A stretch of 64,000 nucleotides of DNA from Pyrinomonadaceae bacterium (GTDB taxonomy: Bacteria; Acidobacteriota; Blastocatellia; Pyrinomonadales; Pyrinomonadaceae), in NCBI GenBank assembly GCA_021463165.1, contig JAJTWY010000017.1, positions 1-64,000 of the forward strand, read 5' to 3'. The translations under genes and the position numbers were made by a program. Under the pieces are notes generated by a model. It searched no databases and was not told the DNA's origin. It saw nothing but the letters and a program-made list of their open reading frames with translations. Of this stretch, positions 30,976 through 39,178 are shown piece after piece; position 1 is the stretch's first letter; every line of letters starts with the position of its first letter.

Positions 30976-31992
30976 GTGCTCAAGATCGACGTTCACACAC
31001 ACATCCTTCCCCGCGATATTCCGGCTTGGAAAAGTAAGTTTGGTTATGGAGGGTTTATCACGCTCGATCACTACAAGCCCTGCTGCGCGCGGATGGTACG
31101 CGACGATGGTGTGCAGTTTCGGGATATTGAAGCGAATTGCTGGGATCCGGCGGTGCGCATTGAAGAAATGGATGCGACCGGCGTAACCGTCCAGGTGCTG
31201 TCCACGGTGCCGGTGATGTTCAGCTACTGGACCGAGCCGAATGATGGTGCCGAGATCGCGAGATTCCTGAATGACCATATTGCGGAGATCGTCGCGGAAT
31301 TCCCGCTGCGTTTTGTAGGACTCGGAACGGTCGCGATGCAGGACCCTGATCTTGCGATCCGTGAACTCGAAAGGTGCAGGGAACTTGGTCTCGCGGGTGT
31401 GCAGATCGGGACCAACGTGAACCAGCTTAACCTCGGCGATGACCGGTTTTTTGAGTTTTTCGCAGCCTGCGAGCGACTCGGGATGGCGATCTTTGTCCAT
31501 CCCTGGGACATGGCGGGCGAAAAAGATATGCAGAAATACTGGCTTCCATGGCTAGTCGGGATGCCTGCCGAGGTCTCTCGGGCGATCTGTTCGCTGATCT
31601 TCTCGGGAACGCTCGAAAAACTACCCGGTCTCCGCATTTGCTTCGCTCACGGCGGCGGTGCTTTTCCCGCAACTCTTGGCCGTATTGAGCACGGGTTCAA
31701 TGTTCGGCCCGATCTATTTCAAGACAATATTCGCGGCCCGCGTGAGCTTGTGAACAAGTTATACTTCGATTCGCTTGTCCACGATGCGGGTTCATTGAGT
31801 TCTCTGCTGGATCTTGTAGGTGCCGACCGTGTCGCTCTTGGCAGCGACTATCCATTCCCCTTGGGCGAATCGGAACCCGGAAGGCTTATTGAGTCAATGG
31901 GTTTCGACGATTCGATAAAAGAAATGCTGCTCAATGGAGCGGCGTTGGATTGGCTGGATATCGATAAACAAACCTTTCAGAATTTCGCGTAA
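30976..31992 (+). CDS. 2-amino-3-carboxymuconate-6-semialdehyde decarboxylase (ACMSD), amidohydrolase family
   Basis: The 338-residue protein matches ACMSD. The zinc ligands H7 and H9 lie in DVHTHILP, a further His in FVHPWDMAGE, another in FAHGGGAFP, and the Asp in LGSDYPFPLGE. It decarboxylates the ring-opened product of 3-hydroxyanthranilate in the kynurenine pathway, diverting it from quinolinate/NAD synthesis. Kynureninase and kynurenine monooxygenase genes a few kb downstream support this function. The start is GTG. Confidence 0.9.
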   Translation: MLKIDVHTHILPRDIPAWKSKFGYGGFITLDHYKPCCARMVRDDGVQFRDIEANCWDPAVRIEEMDATGVTVQVLSTVPVMFSYWTEPNDGAEIARFLNDHIAEIVAEFPLRFVGLGTVAMQDPDLAIRELERCRELGLAGVQIGTNVNQLNLGDDRFFEFFAACERLGMAIFVHPWDMAGEKDMQKYWLPWLVGMPAEVSRAICSLIFSGTLEKLPGLRICFAHGGGAFPATLGRIEHGFNVRPDLFQDNIRGPRELVNKLYFDSLVHDAGSLSSLLDLVGADRVALGSDYPFPLGESEPGRLIESMGFDDSIKEMLLNGAALDWLDIDKQTFQNFA

Positions 31993-32027
31993 TGGCGGTG
32001 GGGGATATTGAGAAACAGTCGCGAGAG

Positions 32028-32462
32028 CTATCGGCTAAGAATTGATCTGTAGCTGACTTCGAACTCCAAGAGCGTTAGAACTGAAACAAGTGGGAAATCG
32101 ATCTTTTTCAGTAAATTGAAATGTCGATCATTCGAAACAAGGTGATCCGCATTTGCACTTATTGCACAGTCTACAAATTTATTATCCGATTCATCGACGT
32201 CGATAAGCCCGAAATTGTAATAGATATCAAATCTTTCAACCGAAGGGCTGGAGGTGAGAAAGTTTGTCAGATTCTCGGCTACGATGCGATTTGTTTTTCT
32301 GCCGACGATTTCTCGATATTCGGTAAGGATTTCGTTGGATACGCAAAGAACTAACTTGGAGTCGATGACGGCATCAAATATCCAGCGATATGGAGATCGT
32401 CTGCCAATGGATGCAACCAGAATGTTAGTATCGAGGACTATTCTCGGAACGGCTATGCTCAT
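32028..32462 (-). CDS. PIN-domain toxin of a toxin-antitoxin pair
   Basis: The 144-residue protein starts with the PIN motif VLDTNILVAS (first acidic residue D11). A conserved acidic pair appears near DESDNKFVDCA, and SNDRHF sits in the C-terminal part. This matches the PIN family toxin group that cuts RNA. Its start overlaps the upstream antitoxin gene by 38 bases, a typical TA arrangement. The pair sits between the ACMSD and PI-PLC genes and interrupts the kynurenine set. Target unknown. Confidence 0.83.
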   Translation of the reverse strand: MSIAVPRIVLDTNILVASIGRRSPYRWIFDAVIDSKLVLCVSNEILTEYREIVGRKTNRIVAENLTNFLTSSPSVERFDIYYNFGLIDVDESDNKFVDCAISANADHLVSNDRHFNLLKKIDFPLVSVLTLLEFEVSYRSILSR

Positions 32463-32646
32463 TTGCCCACTCGATCATATTTTGTTCGCTAAAGCCTGAG
32501 TCATTCCAAACCTTATCCATCTCGTCAGACGAGCGCTCGGCAAAATAACGGGCCAAAAGCTGTTTGATCTCGACAAGAGTCTTTTCAGAAACATTGTTTC
32601 CGTAGAGCCGAAGGAGTTCCAGTTGTAGATTGCTGAAAGTTGCCAT
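32425..32646 (-). CDS. Putative antitoxin of the PIN pair
   Basis: This 73-residue acidic protein has helical heptads (LQLELLRLYGNNVSEKTLVEIKQLLARYF) and a charged C-terminal tail (MDKVWNDSGF...). It lies directly before the PIN toxin, in an overlapping frame. Similar short proteins accompany PIN toxins of this type. It has no clear DNA-binding fold that I can see. The call rests mainly on position. Confidence 0.7.
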   Translation of the reverse strand: MATFSNLQLELLRLYGNNVSEKTLVEIKQLLARYFAERSSDEMDKVWNDSGFSEQNMIEWANEHSRSENSPRY

Positions 32647-32721
32647 AACGTCACGATTGTATCTTATGTGCGGTTTCGCGTAAACGCAGGCGCCCGTGTC
32701 GTTAGCCGAGGAAATCAGTCG

Positions 32722-33855
32722 TTAGAAAAACGAAGACCTGTCAGGTTCTTTCCAATTCTTCCACTTCGAGGCTGCTGCAGGATCACCTTTTTTGATTTTC
32801 ACCCGGATTCCGTTTACATACTTGGCCAGATCTACGAGGCCATTCCGGTTGTAATAGTCGGCCCATATGAGATTGATCAGGTATTTGCCGGCCCACTCTT
32901 CGGCGATCCAGCCGAATACGACCGGATTTGTCGTATCTGCGAGTTCGCTTGCGGAGTTTGGGTAATCACCCGAGACCAGGCCGAGGCTGATCAGTCTGCC
33001 GTTATCGTCCGGCGTGACCGATGACCTGATCGCGAAGAATTTGTCCGAGTATTTCTTCTCCTTCGCGTTTTGCAGCACCTTGGCCGTGCCGGTCTTGAAG
33101 TTGTTCATTTCCCAGCCTTCGACCCAGGTGTTCTCTTCCTTCCGTTTCCAGATCAGATCGTCGTCTGGAACGTCGTCGGAGTCGAATAGAGCGATCACCT
33201 GACGTCCGCGTTTGGATCTCCAGATATCGCTCATTGTGCTCGCAGGGGTGAATTCCTTGCCACTGACGAGCTTCGGACCTAGTTTCAACTTTAATAGCCC
33301 GATCAGCGCCGACCAATTATGTGCGGTAAGGCCTTCGATCTCACCTTGGCCTTTGTTCCTTTCGATCTGATACTGCCGGTCCCAGAAGTGGTTGAATCCG
33401 AGTAAGATGAGTTCTCGAGGATACTTCTCAGTGAAGCGGCGAACGTCCTCGAGCATCGTTTCGACCGACGCTCCGTATAGTCCGTGGCATGTCATCAGGA
33501 TGCCTTTTTCGTTTACGCAAACGCGAATGTCAAAGTAGCGGATGCCGTCGTTGAGCATCTCGGCCGTTGTTCGTTCCTGCGTCTTAGCCCATTTCGAAAA
33601 CAAGCCGCTGATCGAAAGCAGTTGCTTCGCGCGTTTGTTGTCGGGCGACGAAAGGCCGTCGCCGCGGCCAAAGAGGATATCTGTTCTCTTTGCTGAGGCG
33701 ATGGCATATGTGCCTGCATCGTGGGCGCTCGGTATCGCGATCTCGTTCAAGCGCTTTTTCCCAAGTATCGCCGCATTGTCTGCCATCCACGAGGGTTGCG
33801 AAAATACGTTCGGTGCAGCGAGGGCGATCGATAGAATGAGGCAAATTCTGAGCAT
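32722..33855 (-). CDS. Exported PI-PLC X-domain-like phosphodiesterase
   Basis: The protein (377 residues from the chosen ATG) has a signal peptide at about 1-20 (LILSIALAAPNVFSQ). It also has the X-domain pattern of phosphatidylinositol-specific phospholipase C: IAIPSAHDAGTY with the first catalytic His, GIRYFDIRV, and MTCHGLYG with the second His. It should act outside the cytoplasm on phosphodiester bonds. A GTG five codons upstream would lengthen the signal peptide slightly. It is transcribed away from kynU. Confidence 0.8.
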   Translation of the reverse strand: MLRICLILSIALAAPNVFSQPSWMADNAAILGKKRLNEIAIPSAHDAGTYAIASAKRTDILFGRGDGLSSPDNKRAKQLLSISGLFSKWAKTQERTTAEMLNDGIRYFDIRVCVNEKGILMTCHGLYGASVETMLEDVRRFTEKYPRELILLGFNHFWDRQYQIERNKGQGEIEGLTAHNWSALIGLLKLKLGPKLVSGKEFTPASTMSDIWRSKRGRQVIALFDSDDVPDDDLIWKRKEENTWVEGWEMNNFKTGTAKVLQNAKEKKYSDKFFAIRSSVTPDDNGRLISLGLVSGDYPNSASELADTTNPVVFGWIAEEWAGKYLINLIWADYYNRNGLVDLAKYVNGIRVKIKKGDPAAASKWKNWKEPDRSSFF

Positions 33856-33917
33856 AGTGAACGCGTGCACGCGGTCGTTTCGTGAGACTGCAAAGATAAC
33901 ATAAAATTAAAGCCGAT

Positions 33918-35195
33918 ATGACTCAGGAAGAATTTACGTCGGCCGCCGAGCTCGCCCCGGAAATGGATGCGAGCGAGCCGCTCCGGCATTTTCGCGACAG
34001 GTTCCATTTTCCGCGCGGTGTTGATGGCAACGAGGCGATATATTTTGTCGGCAATTCGCTCGGACTCCAGCCGAAGACTGTGCGGAGTTTCGTCGAGCAG
34101 GAATTGAACGACTGGGAAACGCTTGGCGTCGAGGCTCATTTACATGGAAAGAATCCATGGCTGCCGTATCACGAGTTCCTGACCGCCCAGATGGCCGAGA
34201 TCGTCGGCGCAATGCCGATCGAGACCGTCGTAATGAATTCGCTGACGGTCAATCTGCATCTGATGCTGGTGTCATTTTTCCGTCCCACGAGCGACGCTCC
34301 TTTCGTGATGATCGAAAAAGGAGCATTTCCCTCGGACCAGTACGCGATCGAATCGCAGATGCGTTGCCACGGCCTCGATCCGAGCGAGTTTTTGATCGAA
34401 TTGACGCCTAGGGAGGGCGAATCGACGCTCCGGACCGAAGATATTGTTGAGAAGATCGAAGAATATGACGGCCAGATCGCGCTCGTGCTGCTCGGCGGCG
34501 TGAATTATTACACAGGCCAGGCTTTTGAGATGGAGCAGATCGCCGAGGCCGGTCACAAGGCGGGGGCGATCGTCGGGTTCGACCTTGCACATGCCGCGGG
34601 AAACCTGCTGCTCAAACTTCATGACTGGGATGTCGATTTTGCGGTCTGGTGTTCATATAAATACCTGAATGCAGGGCCCGGTGGTGTGGCCGGAGCGTTT
34701 GTTCACGAACGTCACGCACGTTCGTTCGACCTTTGCCGTCTCGCGGGATGGTGGGGCCATGATAAGGAAACGCGATTCCTGATGGGCCCGGAATTCAAGC
34801 CACTCGCCGGTGCCGAAGGATGGCAGATCTCAAACCCGCCGATACTTCAGATGGCTGCTCTGCGTGCTTCGCTCGAGATATTTCACGAAGCGGGAATGCC
34901 GGCTCTCAGGGCTAAGAGCGAGAAACTCACAGGTTATCTCGAAGACCTGATCGACAGGATCGGCGACGATCGGATCGAGATCATTACGCCCCGCGATCCG
35001 GCACAGCGCGGCTGTCAGCTATCGATCCGTGTCCGTGGCGGCGACCGCTCGCTCCATGAAAGACTTTCGGAACGCGGCGTCGTCACCGATTGGCGCGAAC
35101 CGGACGTGATACGCGTCGCGCCCGTGCCGCTTTATAACTCGTTTGCCGACGTGCTTCGGTTTGCTGAAATTTTGAAGGATTGTTTAACAAAATAG
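33918..35195 (+). CDS. kynU: Kynureninase
   Basis: The 425-residue PLP enzyme shows family motifs: YFVGNSLGLQPK near residue 36, GFDLAHAAGNLLLKLHDW, and the PLP-lysine segment WCSYKYLNAGPGG (K248). It cleaves kynurenine or 3-hydroxykynurenine to anthranilate or 3-hydroxyanthranilate plus alanine. Kmo follows after a short repeat-containing gap, then a cyclase-type formamidase. The ATG start has no strong ribosome binding site. Confidence 0.95.
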   Translation: MTQEEFTSAAELAPEMDASEPLRHFRDRFHFPRGVDGNEAIYFVGNSLGLQPKTVRSFVEQELNDWETLGVEAHLHGKNPWLPYHEFLTAQMAEIVGAMPIETVVMNSLTVNLHLMLVSFFRPTSDAPFVMIEKGAFPSDQYAIESQMRCHGLDPSEFLIELTPREGESTLRTEDIVEKIEEYDGQIALVLLGGVNYYTGQAFEMEQIAEAGHKAGAIVGFDLAHAAGNLLLKLHDWDVDFAVWCSYKYLNAGPGGVAGAFVHERHARSFDLCRLAGWWGHDKETRFLMGPEFKPLAGAEGWQISNPPILQMAALRASLEIFHEAGMPALRAKSEKLTGYLEDLIDRIGDDRIEIITPRDPAQRGCQLSIRVRGGDRSLHERLSERGVVTDWREPDVIRVAPVPLYNSFADVLRFAEILKDCLTK

Positions 35196-35263
35196 CCACA
35201 GGGGACACAGAGTTCGCCGAGCAATAGTTTTTCGGGTCTCATATTTCTCTGTGATCTCTGTGG
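35196..35263. repeat. CCACAG...CTGTGG inverted repeat between kynU and kmo
   Basis: Imperfect 17-base arms (CCACAGGGGACACAGAG and CTCTGTGATCTCTGTGG) flank a 34-base spacer. The element starts immediately after the kynU stop and ends just before the kmo start. It resembles the ACAGAG-type dispersed repeats seen in many bacterial genomes. A part-copy, TTAACCACAGATGAATTC, lies near 38,361. Confidence 0.6.
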
Positions 35264-35271
35264 CAAAATCT

Positions 35272-36672
35272 ATGTCAAAAGTTGCCATTATCGGAGCCGG
35301 ACTCGCAGGTTCGCTGCTGTCCATCTACCTTGCAAAACGCGGTATCAAGGTCGATGTGTACGAGGCACGCGGCGATATGCGGCTCGAGAAGGTCGCGGCC
35401 GGCCGTTCGATCAATCTTGCGCTTTCCGATCGAGGCATCGCGGCTTTGCGAGAGGTGGGCATGGACGAATACATGCTCGCCGAGGCGGTGCCGATGTATG
35501 GCCGTATGATCCATTCGCCGGCCGGCGAAACGAAGCTGTTGCCATACAGTGGACGTCAGGGAGAGTTTATCAATTCGGTCTCGCGAGCGGGCCTGAATAT
35601 CGCCCTGATGAATGAAGCTGAGAAATATGGGGGCGTGAACTTTCATTTCAGCCAGAGATGTTCGGCGTTTGATTGCGAACGCGGAATCGCGACTTTTTCT
35701 AGCGGTATTTCGGTTTCTGCGGATACCGTGATCGCGACCGACGGAGCCGGCTCGGCAGTTCGCTTGGCGATGGAAGCGCAGGTTGCGGGCTACAATTCGA
35801 CCACCGTCTTCCTTGATCACGGCTATAAAGAGCTGCATATTCCGCCTGCGGCGGACGGTGGTTTTCGGCTGGAAAGGAACGCCCTTCATATATGGCCGCG
35901 GCATCAGTTCATGATGATCGCCCTGCCGAATTTTGACGGTAGCTTTACGTGCACGCTGTTTCTCGACAAGGGCGGAAACCCGAACGGCAGTGAGAGTGTT
36001 CAAGATGAGATGTCAACAACGGGGAGTACATCCCCTACCGGTCGTGTTTCCGCCTTTGATCGCCTGATCGACTCGCAGTCTGTAAAGGAATTCTTCGACC
36101 GCGAATTTCCTGATGCCGTGCCATTGATGCCGACGCTCGTCGAAGACTTCTTCGAAAACCCGACCGGCAATCTCGGGACCCTGAAATGCTGGCCCTGGAA
36201 TATCGGCGGCAAGGCCCTGCTGCTCGGCGATTCGGCTCACGCCGTCGTTCCGTTCTATGGACAGGGAATGAACTGCGCGTTCGAAGATGTGCGCGTGCTC
36301 GCCGGCTTGATCGATGAGCAGCACGGAAAAACTCTCGATTGGGAGCAGATATTCAGGACTTATGGCGAACTCCGTAAGATAAACTCCGATGCCATTGCTG
36401 ACATGGCCGAGGAAAACTTCTACGAGATGCGCGACCGAGTGGCGGATCCCGTCTTTCAGCGCAAACGGGAGTTGGAGACCAGGCTCGAACAAAATTTTCC
36501 TGACTATTTCTCAAAGTACTCGATGGTTACCTTTCGCGAAGATCTGCCATATTCGGTCGCGAAAGAAAAGGGAAATGCCCAAGATGCCTTGTTGATGAGG
36601 ATCTGTGCGGGCGTTCAACGAGTGGACGAGCTTGACCTGCACGAAGTCATGGCGGAGGTCATTGCGAAGTGA
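35272..36672 (+). CDS. kmo: Kynurenine 3-monooxygenase
   Basis: The 466-residue flavoprotein has the N-terminal FAD fingerprint VAIIGAGLAGSLLSIYLAKRG and the second FAD motif LGDSAHAVVPFYGQGMNCAFED near residues 320-345, both strongly like KMO. It hydroxylates kynurenine to 3-hydroxykynurenine with NADPH and oxygen. An in-frame GTG lies 21 bases upstream, but the ATG gives the family N terminus. It overlaps the next gene by 4 bp. Whether the C-terminal membrane-targeting part seen in eukaryotic KMO is present is not clear; the bacterial length is normal. Confidence 0.94.
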   Translation: MSKVAIIGAGLAGSLLSIYLAKRGIKVDVYEARGDMRLEKVAAGRSINLALSDRGIAALREVGMDEYMLAEAVPMYGRMIHSPAGETKLLPYSGRQGEFINSVSRAGLNIALMNEAEKYGGVNFHFSQRCSAFDCERGIATFSSGISVSADTVIATDGAGSAVRLAMEAQVAGYNSTTVFLDHGYKELHIPPAADGGFRLERNALHIWPRHQFMMIALPNFDGSFTCTLFLDKGGNPNGSESVQDEMSTTGSTSPTGRVSAFDRLIDSQSVKEFFDREFPDAVPLMPTLVEDFFENPTGNLGTLKCWPWNIGGKALLLGDSAHAVVPFYGQGMNCAFEDVRVLAGLIDEQHGKTLDWEQIFRTYGELRKINSDAIADMAEENFYEMRDRVADPVFQRKRELETRLEQNFPDYFSKYSMVTFREDLPYSVAKEKGNAQDALLMRICAGVQRVDELDLHEVMAEVIAK

Positions 36673-37406
36673 GTAACAGCGAATTCGTCGCCGATCTGTC
36701 GATCCCTCTCCGTTTCAACGGTCCCCAGCCGAATGCGTTCGGCGTCGACGCGGCGGTTGCCAGGCAGTTGGGCGACACCTGCGAAGGTTCGAGCGTAAAC
36801 TTTGATAGTATTACACTTACCCCGCACTGTAACGGTACGCACACGGAATGTGTCGGGCATATAACGGATGAGCGGATATCGGTGCGCGATTGCCTGGTGG
36901 ATGTTTTTATGGACGCGCGACTGGTTTCGGTCGAGCCGGAGGAGCGGGATGGAGATCTGGTCATTACGCAACGGTCGCTCGATCCCATGTTGGGGGGAGA
37001 GACGTTTCCGGCCCGTGCCAGGAGTGCTTCCCTGATCGTGCGGACGCTGCCAAATGAAGGCAGCAAACTTTCCCGACGTTATGGCCTCGATGCTATTCCG
37101 CCGTATTTTTTGCCGGAGGCAATGGAACTCATCGTCGGACGCGGTTTTAGGCACTTGCTGGTCGATCTGCCGTCGATCGACCGCCTGGATGACCCGGAGC
37201 TGCCCTGTCATCGGATCTTTTGGAATGTTAAGCATGGAAGCCGCGAGATCGGCCCGGGAACCCGCGTGAATTCAACCATCTCTGAGCTTCTTTACATCCC
37301 GAACGAGGTTCCCGACGGGGACTACGGCCTGAACCTGCAGATCGCCCCGTTCGAGTCCGATTGCGCACCCAGCCGCCCATTGCTCCTTCGAGAAGCATCC
37401 CTGTAG
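36669..37406 (+). CDS. Cyclase family protein, probable kynurenine formamidase
   Basis: The 245-residue protein belongs to the cyclase superfamily. The metal motif appears as HCNGTHTECVGH near residues 55-66, close to the family HxGTHxDxPxH, but with Glu-Cys where many have Asp-x-Pro. KynB-type kynurenine formamidases are members of this family and hydrolyse N-formylkynurenine. The 4-bp overlap with kmo makes this role likely. The GTG start is coupled to the kmo stop. Confidence 0.8.
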   Translation: MSNSEFVADLSIPLRFNGPQPNAFGVDAAVARQLGDTCEGSSVNFDSITLTPHCNGTHTECVGHITDERISVRDCLVDVFMDARLVSVEPEERDGDLVITQRSLDPMLGGETFPARARSASLIVRTLPNEGSKLSRRYGLDAIPPYFLPEAMELIVGRGFRHLLVDLPSIDRLDDPELPCHRIFWNVKHGSREIGPGTRVNSTISELLYIPNEVPDGDYGLNLQIAPFESDCAPSRPLLLREASL

Positions 37407-37442
37407 TCGGGTTTCGGAGCTACAAAAAAAGTGACCTGTTGT

Positions 37443-38351
37443 TTACGTGTCCGATCCGGACACGGCGTGTTCGATCGCGCCTTTCAGATCTGGATATTTG
37501 AACTGAAAACCTCCATCTAGCAGTCGCCTTGGAAGCACCTTTGTGCTGGCGAGCAGCAGCTCATCACCCATTTCGCCGAAGATCATTCCGACCGCAAATT
37601 CTGGGAGCGGCAGGAATGTCGGCCGATAGAGCACTTCGCCGAGGGTTTTCGTGAACTGTTCGTTGGTGACCGGGTTCGGTGAGACAGCGTTGACAGCCCC
37701 GCGGATATTTTCGTTTTCGATGACGTAATTGATCACATCGACCTGATCGTCGAGCGAGATCCAGCTCATCCACTGTTTGCCCGATCCGACGACACCGCCG
37801 ACACCCATTTTGAAGGGAAGAAGCATCGTGCCCAGGGCACCGCCGTCCTTCGAAAGGACGATGCCGGTGCGAAGGAGGACCGTGCGGATGCCCGCATCCT
37901 CAGCTCGGCGCGATTCAGATTCCCATTCTCTAGAAACTTCGGCGAGAAAGCCGTCGCCTGCCGACGATGATTCGGAAAGCTCTTCATCGCCACGCTCGCC
38001 GTAAAAGCCAATGGCGGATGACGATATCAGGAACCTGGGCTTGTCTTTAAGCTGTGAGATCGCATTCACGACGTTGCGGGTGCCCAAAACGCGGCTGTCG
38101 CGAATAGCTTTCTTTTTTTCTTCCGTCCATCGGATGCCGCCGCTGACGTTCTCGCCCGCGAGATGGACGACCCCGTCGATGCCTTCGAGCCGTGACGGAT
38201 CGGCGAAGCCCTCTTCGACCGACCATTTGATATCCTCAGCGCCTTTGGGCTCATTGCGAGAGGCGAGAAGCAATTCGTAGCCCTTGGTCCTAAATGATCT
38301 TTGCAGTGCCCTGCCAATGAGGCCGCTAGCGCCCGTGATCAGTACTTTCAT
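37443..38351 (-). CDS. TIGR01777/SDR39U1-type NAD(P)-dependent epimerase
   Basis: The 302-residue protein begins with the Rossmann motif VLITGASGLIGRALQRSF. It carries family segments such as VVHLAGENVSGGIRWTEEKKKAI and a C-terminal TKVLPRRLLDGGFQFKYPDL, matching the YfcH/SDR39U1 group (extended SDR with a C-terminal DUF1731). The reaction is unknown for most members. It lies convergent to the kynurenine genes and about 50 bases after the cytochrome gene on the same strand. Confidence 0.9.
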   Translation of the reverse strand: MKVLITGASGLIGRALQRSFRTKGYELLLASRNEPKGAEDIKWSVEEGFADPSRLEGIDGVVHLAGENVSGGIRWTEEKKKAIRDSRVLGTRNVVNAISQLKDKPRFLISSSAIGFYGERGDEELSESSSAGDGFLAEVSREWESESRRAEDAGIRTVLLRTGIVLSKDGGALGTMLLPFKMGVGGVVGSGKQWMSWISLDDQVDVINYVIENENIRGAVNAVSPNPVTNEQFTKTLGEVLYRPTFLPLPEFAVGMIFGEMGDELLLASTKVLPRRLLDGGFQFKYPDLKGAIEHAVSGSDT

Positions 38352-38399
38352 ACAGAGGATTTAACCACAGATGAATTCATTTTGATACCTTTCTATCGG

Positions 38400-38765
38400 T
38401 CACTTCTGCCCACGTAGATCCCTCTGCACCAGAGCGACGAGTAGATTTATCTCTCGCGGCGTCAGCATCTTTCTGAACGGCATCATGCCATTGCCGCCGT
38501 CGGCTATATGGCTATAGATCTGTTCATCTGTGCGGTATTTGAAATCGCCCTGACGGAGGTTCGGTATTACCCTTCCATCCGCGAGGGTCTTGCCTTCGGC
38601 TTCGGGGCCATGGCAGATCGTGCAGTTTTGGCGAAAAAGCGACGCCTCGTAAGTTTTGCTGTCGGTGATTGAATATGGCCTTACCTCTGATTGAAAACAA
38701 GCGGAAAGACCAATGACGATAAAAAGCAATACTGCCAGAATTTTGTAGGATCTGGTTTTTCTCAT
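38400..38765 (-). CDS. Class I cytochrome c lipoprotein
   Basis: The 121-residue protein has a lipoprotein signal with lipobox LSAC (Cys23), a single haem-binding motif C48TIC51H52, and a possible distal Met in GMMPF near residue 95. It should be a membrane-anchored electron carrier outside the cytoplasm. Its start overlaps the four-helix-bundle gene by 4 bp. The redox partner is not evident. Confidence 0.87.
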   Translation of the reverse strand: MRKTRSYKILAVLLFIVIGLSACFQSEVRPYSITDSKTYEASLFRQNCTICHGPEAEGKTLADGRVIPNLRQGDFKYRTDEQIYSHIADGGNGMMPFRKMLTPREINLLVALVQRDLRGQK

Positions 38766-39115
38766 GCAGCCAAACGCCGGTTAAAGCCGCCCAGCATCTT
38801 CTTGACTTCAACTAAGTCTTGTTCGTACGGTTGATAAATTTCGTGTTTGAGAAAATGCAAATCAAAAGCCATCAAAGCGTAATATTCAAGACGATTTGCA
38901 AACCCGAGCGAGGCACTCACGCATCGAGCAAACTCCGTGTCGTTAGGTTTTGAAGAGCCTTCCGCAATGTACGCGGGAATATCGATGCTGGTCTTTCGCA
39001 TCATGTGCCGCAAACCGAACACTTCGTCTCGCGGAAAATCGTTTGTGATCCGATAAGTGTGCAAAGCAAGTTGGTGAGCCTTTTGCCAGACAACTAGACT
39101 TCGAAAGTCTTGCAT
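38762..39115 (-). CDS. Four-helix-bundle protein (23S rRNA intervening-sequence protein family)
   Basis: The 117-residue protein matches the S23/four-helix-bundle family: LVVWQKAHQLALHTYRITNDFP, FGLRHMMRKTSIDIPAYIAEGSS and a C-terminal helix EVKKMLGGFNRRL. The family was first found in rRNA intervening sequences but is common as solitary genes of unknown role. It overlaps the cytochrome gene by 4 bp. A palindromic element lies immediately upstream. Confidence 0.88.
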   Translation of the reverse strand: MQDFRSLVVWQKAHQLALHTYRITNDFPRDEVFGLRHMMRKTSIDIPAYIAEGSSKPNDTEFARCVSASLGFANRLEYYALMAFDLHFLKHEIYQPYEQDLVEVKKMLGGFNRRLAA

Positions 39116-39122
39116 AAAGGTA

Positions 39123-39166
39123 GAATACAGCTAAAAGCTTTAAGCTGACAGCTGTCAGCTGTATTC
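39123..39166. repeat. Nested palindromic element
   Basis: Outer arms GAATACAGCT and AGCTGTATTC enclose AAAGCTTT and the perfect 18-base palindrome AGCTGACAGCTGTCAGCT. The element sits in the 63-base gap between the four-helix-bundle and acyl-CoA ligase genes. Its outer GAATACAG/CTGTATTC ends are shared with the element at 53,942-54,020. Confidence 0.65.
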
Positions 39167-39178
39167 AAAAATGTTCCT

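Noticed and set aside
37407..37442. Possible terminator GTAG...CTAC followed by seven A
   Set aside because: Only a 4-bp stem can form reliably, too weak to call.
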